A stretch of DNA of 23,000 nt from Cristatella mucedo (taxonomy: Eukaryota > Bryozoa > Phylactolaemata > Cristatellidae): contig WPIO01000097.1 in NCBI GenBank assembly GCA_009760855.2, positions 808,001-831,000 of the forward strand, read 5' to 3'. The notes beneath the pieces are model-generated. The model had not been told where the DNA came from and did no database searches. It worked only from the letters and a program-made list of their open reading frames with translations. The position numbers and the translations under genes were made by a program. Every line of letters begins with the position of its first letter. Within the stretch, counting starts at the first letter, position 1. Below are positions 11,601-20,600 of the stretch, one piece after another.

Positions 11601-14600
11601 TAGTTCGTATGCTCCAAAGCCTGGAACTCTCTCCCGACTGACGTCACAACATCCCCCGACTAGACAATTAAAATGAAGCTAAAAATGCACCTTTTTATCA
11701 CAGCATTTCTTGGGTCAACGGGATTCATCCTTTGTATGGTTATGCATGCTGACACTGCATGCTGCCACTAACCATATCTTCTTGCTGACCCATTTGCATG
11801 TGGCCTCTAACCATGTTATGCTTGTTGACATTGGGCATGCTACCACTAACCATTCGATTATGCTTCCTTTGCAGCATATATAAAGTGCCTAGAAAGAGAT
11901 TAAGTTCTCTGAGAGTGCTTCACAAATGTATTGTTATTATTTAAGCATATGCACTAAGCATGTGGTTCTATACGTGCTTTGTAGATGTTTGATGTGGCAC
12001 GGCTAGCATGTGGCATTAATGACCTGGGTTCATTTCTGTGCACACTGGTTTGGGCCAGTGGGTAAGGTTCTCGCCCCAATCAAGGTCTGGCCGAGGTCGT
12101 GGGTTCGAGCCCCGTGGCATATGTGAAATGCCTGAATGGAGATTAAGTTCTCTTAGGGCGCTATACAAATGAATTATATTTATTATTTTAATTGCAATAG
12201 GATACCAAAGCATGAGAAAACCATAGTAACAGTCAGGTCTGCTCATTTCTTGATTATTGGGAGAACTTCGGTTTGATCCAACACGTTAATTATACCACTC
12301 ATATCGGTGGCCATATTCTGGATCTCGTTATAATAAGGATTTCTGTCTACTGACCATGTTGTGTGCCCTCTGACAATCTCCCATCATTGCTCAATCTCAT
12401 TTAATGTTTTACTTCTATTGTATATGGGAGTTAAAATCAAGTTTTTCCAGCTAAGAAACATAAAACTTTGATCCCAAGACATTTTTAAAATCTGTGATGC
12501 AGGTCTTCTGGATCTGCACCCAGATTCGGCCAACAGCATCGATACCTTCACTAATATAGTAAACAAAAAGTTAGAAGAGTATTTGACGAGCGTTCTCCCC
12601 CACATTCTGTCCGTATACAGAATCACCGAGATTTCTATAAATTTGCTTCAAAAGATGCACCACGTTAAGTGGAGTCTCGAGGGCTGCTTTAATAAGTCTG
12701 GGTGTGACGACGATCTAGCTAATTTCAAAGACTTCCTTCGTGTCTACACCCGGAAGCTTAGAAAAGCCAGGGCTTCTTTTTCACTCGAAAACGGAAGTCC
12801 TGCCAGTCAGACCCAAAACTAATTTATAGGACAGCGAACAGTTTGCTTGCCAACGCAGAGAGGTCTCAATCCCCGGATACTAATGTACGGCTAGGCCGAC
12901 AAGTTTTCAGCTTTCTTCGTTGGAAAACCTATGCATATTCGCGCCTTCATAAAGCAGCCTCGGACTAAAGCAATTGTTGGGTCGAAACCTGTGACCGTCC
13001 ATTTGGTAGCCTTCGGTTGTTTTCACACTTTCTCTACTTTCTGCGCGTGATAACACGTTAGCTGTCCCGAGCCGTAGCCGTAGCCTCAGCAGCTAAGAAC
13101 GAGACTTGCTCGTCCTTGCATCTTTACTGGGGTGCCCTATCTTTGGGTGACTGCTCAGTGAGTCGTGATGGCTCACTAGGTAAGGCAGTTGCATTTCACG
13201 ACTTCGGCTCCGAGGTCGTGGTTTCGAATCGTATGGTGGGCGATCCTTTATTGCTGCTTCACGAGGTGGCGGTAGCCGTAAAGGCTCTTATGTTGCTATA
13301 CAAAAGTGGCTGTTAAATCAGCTAGTATTTTTTGGTTGCTTGTATGCCAGAGTAGGTGCGGGCCGTTCTGGCTATTGGCACATCGTCTCTGCTTGATCAC
13401 GGTGACCGAAATCCTCTATTTAATGACAGTGTTGGGTTTACAGGAGAGTCGGCTGCTGCCGAAGACATTGCTGATATCATCACATTCTGCTGATGGGAGT
13501 GCGATGGCTGTGTCTAGCCAGACTAGCAGTGCACCATGCTCATACTCTGGAGCGGTCTGGCAGAAAATGCTGCGCGATTTGCAAATCCGTGAAGAGGATC
13601 TTCGCAAGCACTCGATTGACAGCATGAAGCGCACGGTAGGCTCGCAGGCTCTCGTGACTTGGGCAACAAGGTATTTGCCGTCTGCTTTGCTGTGGGCTGC
13701 CACTGTCGGCTCATGCACTGGTACACTATCTGTTGGCTTAGGCTGCTCGAAAGATGCTCAAAGGAGGAAAAGTGCCCTTCCTTGCTGCCGTCATCGACAG
13801 TCTGAACGTAGCGATAGCGGACGCCAGCGTCCTTCTAAAGGATCCCACAGGTAGTTTGTTTGACGCTCGCACCTCCACTGCACTTCCACCTGCGCTTCCA
13901 CCGCCACTTCCTATGCAGCTGCGTAAGCCGGGGAGGGGGCGGCGGATATTCTGCCTCGAGGCCTGCACCGCACGAACCCATGCACTGTACTTTAGCTCGG
14001 TGCAGGGTTACTTTGCTTCTAGAACAAAACTCGTGTCATGATCCCGAGCTGCCTTTCGCAGGTATCAACCTTGTTTGCACGATAATAATAATGATATACT
14101 TGATAAAGCATCCTCAGAGAACTAAAGGCACGGTCTAATATACGCATACGAACTAAAGGCACGGTCTCCAAACGGTTTGGGGTGTGTACCAGGTGTAGGT
14201 AAACAGTTGGTTTTCGAAAAGCGGGTTGTACGATGCTTGGCCTGGTGGGGGAGTAGATCATATAGGTAGGCTGGAGCCAAAGAATGAAGGGACCCAAAAG
14301 TGAGTGACAAATCATCATCTGGGATCATCGCAATCATCCGGTTTTTTTTACAGTCCTTATTATTCTCTGTAGCTATACATAGCTTAGTATGCTCAGTATA
14401 TACTTTTGCGTTGCCTCATATGTTTTAGCCACCCACTTCCTTGATCACAAATTTACCACGTGCACGTGGTCTCCCTCTGCCTTCACTGTCTGCTTGCCCT
14501 TAGTTAAAGTTATCTGGATGACAGGAAATATGAAATCCCGGTTTGTGCGTGCCATAGAGCACGTTTCAATATCTAAGCGTGTGAGTTGACCGGGACGTTC

Positions 14601-17600
14601 TTAAGTTTTGTGCCTTCCTTTGCCTTGGCCTTTGCACTCGGTTAAGCAACTGAAGTGGCAACAGGGCTGAGTTGGTAGGACAAGACTCTGAGTGCAGGGA
14701 GTAGGTTTACTCTCCGTGGTGACACGACATTATCTCTTTTCTCTGTAGTACAGTGACGTTCTTTTGGGGTGTTAAATTCCATGGAAAATCCAACTTAACC
14801 TGTATTTGCAAGTGTACCATTTCTTCAGACATGGCGGCACTATTTCAGTGAGTACCTACAGGCTGTTGATGGGACTAAATGCCGTGATTTCACCCCTCTC
14901 ACAAGCTTGTCTGGGGTTTTTGATCTCGAGCACTAGCCTGAAAAGAATAATGATAATCAGCTCATTCGCCTAATTTTATATAGCAGCATACGAACTTTAG
15001 CCCTATCACTCGTGATTGCACTTGACGATAAAAGATATGTATGTATGCATGGATATGTTAATAACAAGAATAATGATAAAGCATTTTTCTACTGCCCTTA
15101 GCGGTTATCACTCATGCTTGCAGTGGGTACTCAACGGCATGTATGTACTAACATAAAACAATAATCTTAAAAAATAATATTAATAATGCACTTGATAAAG
15201 CGCCCTCAGAGAACTTAATCTCTTTCTAGGCGCTTTACATTTGCTGCAAAGGGAAATGCAATTGAATGGTAAGTAAAATCATGCTTGAAAAACAAACAAA
15301 ATGAATAACATGGTTAGGGGTGACATGCACACGGTCAGCATGCAAATGTGGTTAGTGGCAGCATGCACAGTGTCAGAACGCATAAGCACGTGAAGGACGA
15401 ATCACAGGGACCCACTAAATGCTGTCCTAAATAGGTGTGTTTTTAGGTTCCTTTTAAATGTGGTCAGGTCAGGGGATTTTCTGACGCAGGTCGGGAGGGA
15501 GTTCCAGGCTTTGGGAGCATACGAACTAAATGCACGGTCTCCAAAGGATTTGAGGTTTGTACGAGGTATTTGTAGACTGTTGGATTCCGAAAAGCGGGTG
15601 GTACGATGCTTGGCCTGATGGGTGAGTATGTCGGAGAGATAGGCTGGAGCCATAGAATGAAGGGACCTAAGAGTGAGCGACAAGACCTTGAAGTTAATCC
15701 ATTGCTTGACTGGTAGCCAGTGCAGGTCGGCGAGAAGTGGAGTAATGTGGCAACTGCGACACTCACGACAGACAAGCCTAGCTGCAGAGTTTTGCACCAG
15801 CTGCAATCGCCTGATCGCACATGCTGGTAGGCCAGTAAGCAGTGAGTTGCAGAAGTCGAGACGAAATGTCACGAATGCATGGACCAACTTAGACGTGGTA
15901 TCCTTATCTAAACAAGCCCGAATTTTAGCAATGCTATGAAGCTGAAAATAGGCAGATTTGACTGTGGAGCTGATATGGTCGTCTAATGAGAGGTCGCTTT
16001 TGAATATGACACCTAGATTTCGAGCTGATTTTAGAAAATTTGCTGCCATCCATGTGCGGATGTCATCGATGCATGCAGCAAGTGTGTTTAGAGAATTTGA
16101 GGTGCTCGAAGGCTGTGAGGGATCAAAGCAAAGGTACAACAGAGTGTCATCCGCATAGAAGTGAAAGCCTAGATTGTGCTTGGCAATCACATCAGCAAGA
16201 GGGAGAGTATAAACCGTGAAAAGAACCGGACCTAGCACGGAGCCCTGAGGTACTCCATATTTCAGAGGTACTTCAGATGATCTTTGTCTATTCACGTCAA
16301 TACTCTGGAGTCTCCCACTGAGATGGGACCCGAACCAGTGCAGAGCAGTGCCAGTGATGCCCAGGCGAGATGAGAGGCGCTCTAGAAGAACTTTGTGATC
16401 AATGGTGTCAAAAGCTACCGAAAGATCGAGCAAAACAAGCAGAGACACTCTACCCATGTCTGCATTCCTAAGTAGGTCGTTGTATACCCTAAGCAAAAGC
16501 ATTCTTATAGTGCATTCGGATAACTTAATCTCTGTCTAGGCACTTCACTCAGGCTTGTTCAGGTGTAAATAGATAGATACATAATATAAACCTAAACATC
16601 AGATTTAGCATTAAACTCATACTGTCGAATACTCTTTTGCTTAATTAATGATCGGGCTTAAATTCGCAAGCATACTTTGTCTGTCAGCGATCCAAATCGT
16701 TTGGGGAATATGCTTACCCGTTTTCCCACTTCAGTGCAAGCAGGGTTTCTGTCCTGATGACAAGTGATACCGGCTCAGATATTGACTCAGCACTTTGAAA
16801 GTAACTGAAAGCTGCTATCAGAACAAGCTGCAGCAAAGTTTATGGGGCTTCGCACTCGATAGAGGTCCTTATCGCGAGTGGTTTGCTTCGTCTTATTCGC
16901 TGCATCTATGCTCGTCTCCAACCTTTTATTTCATCAATAAGCTCGGCTTGCTAGTGTTTGCTAACGACATCTACTCTCCTGCTGCCGCCTGTGGCACATC
17001 CTTCCCAGCCCTCCGAAGCTGCTACTTCCATGCCACTCACTTCATCGACTATCACTCCCGACTCAGTCAGCTATGCGTCTTACTTTCTTTTTGCTGCGTG
17101 AGATGAAGTCTGTTGGCTACCAAATGCGTACCGAAAGTCACTTAGGCTTTGAATGGACTATCAAAAACTCTCCTGCCTAACACCCACATAATCTTTGTGG
17201 AGTCACAGCCGGAGATACATAGATGCTTTGCATACGAACCAAAGGCACGGTGGATTTGAACACGAGGATTTGAACTTGGTTCGAGGCTCAGCTAAAAAAA
17301 GCCATTAGGCCACTGCAGCTGGCTATGAATTTGGCTGCAACACCGGTTTACAAATCCCAGAAGTTTGACCACGTGTCATCTTTGCTGAAAGAGCTTGGAT
17401 GGCTGGTAGTTGATCATCGGATACAGGGCAAAGTTCTTAAGCTAACCCACAAGGCCTGTCACGGATTGGCTCCTTCATACTTAGCTGAACTTCTCCACCA
17501 GTTTCAGTGTAAATAAATTAACCGTTCTGTTCCTCCTCTTAAAGACCATTGGCGATAGAAGCTTTTGCTCTGCAGGTCCTAGACTGTGGAATCACTTCCA

Positions 17601-20600
17601 CAATTCTTATATAACGACAACTACTCTCTTACTGCCGACTTTGGCACATCTTTTTCAGACGTCCTGAGCTGCTACTTCCACCTGCTCACAACCTCAACTG
17701 CCCCCCTGACTCAGCTATACTTCTTACTTTCTCTTTGTTTCGTGAGATGAAGTCAGTTGGCTACCAAAAGCTGTTTAGGTTGTGAATGCGCTATACAAAA
17801 CTGCCTGATTTAACACCCACATAGTCGTTGCTGCTTTGAGGGGTCGCAAACAGAGATACTTTACATTAGGCGATTTGAGTAATAAGAGCAGGTGGTACTG
17901 TACTTAGCCTGGTTGTCCAAGGCGAGCCTCAGTGTGAGTTTGTTAGAGGCAGCAGGCAGGGCTTGTTGGCTGATCAGGCTTGAGCAATGACAGCAGCTCC
18001 GTGGCAGAGGATTTAGCACTTGCGTAGCATTCGTGAAATACCGGGTTCAATTCTCAGCTAGTGCAAAATCCTCATGTATTTCTGAGAAGGATTCAGAGCA
18101 AAGATTGGAGCATAGCAACTCGATCGGGGATAGAACTATCCCCCACTGTCTCTAGGCACCTGACCAGATCAGATAGTCAGTTAGGCCTCAAGGATCGTAA
18201 AGACCTAGCTGACTTGTAGTCCTGAACCAGGATAAGTAGATCAAGAAGTCTGACCCTTGCGACATTTATAAATCTACGAGGCACCTTGAACTGAACTTGC
18301 TGAGAGGAAGTCAGTGTGGATTGACTCGAGAGGAAGTCAGTGTGGATTGACTAACAAACGAACAAGCCTGTCAAACTTTCTCCGTTTATCGACAAGGCGA
18401 CCCCCTAGTTCATCATCAAGAGGCTCTGCAGAGGCTGCAATGGATTTTGGGTAGTCTACCGTCGAGCATATTACAGTACATCAATTTAGAAGTAACCAGT
18501 GCACGAGCCAGACGTTTCATCATGAAGTGCTCCAGATACTTGTTAACAGAGGCATTATTAAGAAGTCATGGAACATGCCCCGTTTCCAGTGAAACTTTAG
18601 AAACTGGCACTGCTTATGCCAAGAAGATCTGGTTCTAGCCCTATGACGATTTAAACGCAAGATCTGATGTTATAATGTGACCTTTCGCAGGCCAGCCAGA
18701 CTGTTTGCATTGGGTAACCCGGCCTGCTTAAATGTTATAGGTGACCATCAATGCAGCCTTCGTCTGCTGACCTGGGAGGCTGCGGTAGTGTAATAAATCT
18801 GACTGCCAGTAGTAATATTCTACAAAAAATGTACAGCAAGTTCGAATACTCCGTCCAACCATCTTCATTTTGTATTCTTTTTTTGACCGGCTTGCAGTCA
18901 GCAGCTCGAGATGGGGAGCGCTGCGCACTCACCTCTCGCCTTATTGTTCCCTCATTGCGCTGCCTTATGTTCTAGCTGGCCTGGGGAGTATGCACATGCA
19001 TACATGCTGTTTGCACTCACTAGGTTCGCTGCTTTATGTGCTGCTGCACTCCCAGCAGTGACCGGAAGTGACTGGCATAGGGGGGATGCTCAGCCGTGCC
19101 TATCGCTGCTCCTCGATGTGCCGTTTGATCGGCGCACGCTTATACCGCTATTTGCAGGGGAAATGCACGGCACCATGCTCAAGCAGGTCGTCAGGGAGTA
19201 CCCGACGCAGCTGCGTCCCGGCTCCTTGCTCGTCCTCAAGCAGGTGGGTGCCTCTCGCCCTCTAATGCTGCAGCGCCTCTCGCTGCCTCGGCGTCAGCTC
19301 CCAAAGTCGCCGAGGCGCCTCCCTCTTCCTTCTTTCTGTCACTTTCAGCCTCAGCAGTGCAGGCTGCTTGGGATCGTGCAGCTGCCATGCTTGCATAGCT
19401 GCTGTTGCAAAGACCGCCGTCCCACCTCCGCTCTATGCCGACTCCTGCGCAGCTGCCTGCGCGAGCGCCACGGACTATAAGTATAATATAAGTATAATTT
19501 CAGGTGGCCGTGTTCAGCCCGTCGCCTAGGCGTCAGTACTTGAATATCACGCCCAACAACGTGCTGTGCATTTACGGCGAAAGTGAGAGTCACGACGGCT
19601 GCGGCAGCAGCGTCGTCGTGACCGTTGCCCCGCACGCCGGATCCAGAGACTCGCACGGCGGCGGCGGGGCTGGCATGCTGATGGAGGCCGTGCGCGATGC
19701 CGTGGCCAGCGTGCCGTTCGTGCCCGCCGTGCGCGTGCAGCCCGACCGACCATCCGCTGCCGCCGCCATCCCGGCACCCGCTGCCGGCAGCAGCGCTGCT
19801 GCCACTGCTGCGAGACAGCCTCTAGTAGCCGGCAAGAGACCTGCCGGCCCGGCCGCTACTGCCACCATTGGGCTCGACTCGCTGCGTCGGCACACCGCCG
19901 AGCAGCGGCTGGCGGGCACCGGGCCAGGCCACGTGACGTCGATGCAGCTCCGTCAGGGAGTGGGAGCTGCAGCCGTTCGGCCTGAAGGCGCAAGCACGGG
20001 CGGCAGAGGCAAACCGGCTCAGACTCGCGCGGTTGGCAGCGAGCTGCGCTCGGTTCGGCCCGACGGCGCTGCTGCAGCGGCGCCTCGGGCAGCGCCGGCC
20101 GGTCGACCGACGCCCGCTCTGCGGCTGCCGTGCGCCACGCCAGCGGCGCCTGCAGCGGACCGAGCGCCTCCTCGGACCTACCCGGTCGGCCTGGTGAAGT
20201 CGTCTAGCGGTCAACCTCAGCTCTCAGCGTCCGGCTCTGGTCAGCAGCTCACGGAGCAACCGTGGCAAGACAGTGAGTAGGCCAGGCCTCGTGTCCTCGC
20301 TGGCCGTACGTACCCTTTCTTCTTAAACCCAATTGGCAGGTCTGCAGGTAATAGCCGATGGAAAGCCTCGTGACACTGGCAAGCCTCGCCCTCGGAAAAA
20401 CCGGCTTAGCCAGTAACGATCTCCTGCAGCCTCAGCCTCACGGAATCCACGAGCTTACTCTGCCAAACTGACCTTCTGCCGGATGGCCACGACCTTTTGC
20501 CGGATGACCGCATAGGCTTCGAAATCAAGTTGCTATCTGCTTTCAGTCTAGCCCGATGGAAAAGTTCGGGCATGCTTAGTTAAATAAGGGCACCGTAACC

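Noticed and set aside
13169-13230. A functional tRNA gene
   Set aside because: A and B boxes are present, but no acceptor-stem pairing or proper anticodon arm was seen, and the sequence runs on into a SINE-like body.
19351-20214. Several long - strand open frames opposite HROB exon 6
   Set aside because: GC-rich sequence has few stops in any frame. The + strand carries the conserved HROB motifs and splice sites; the - strand has none.
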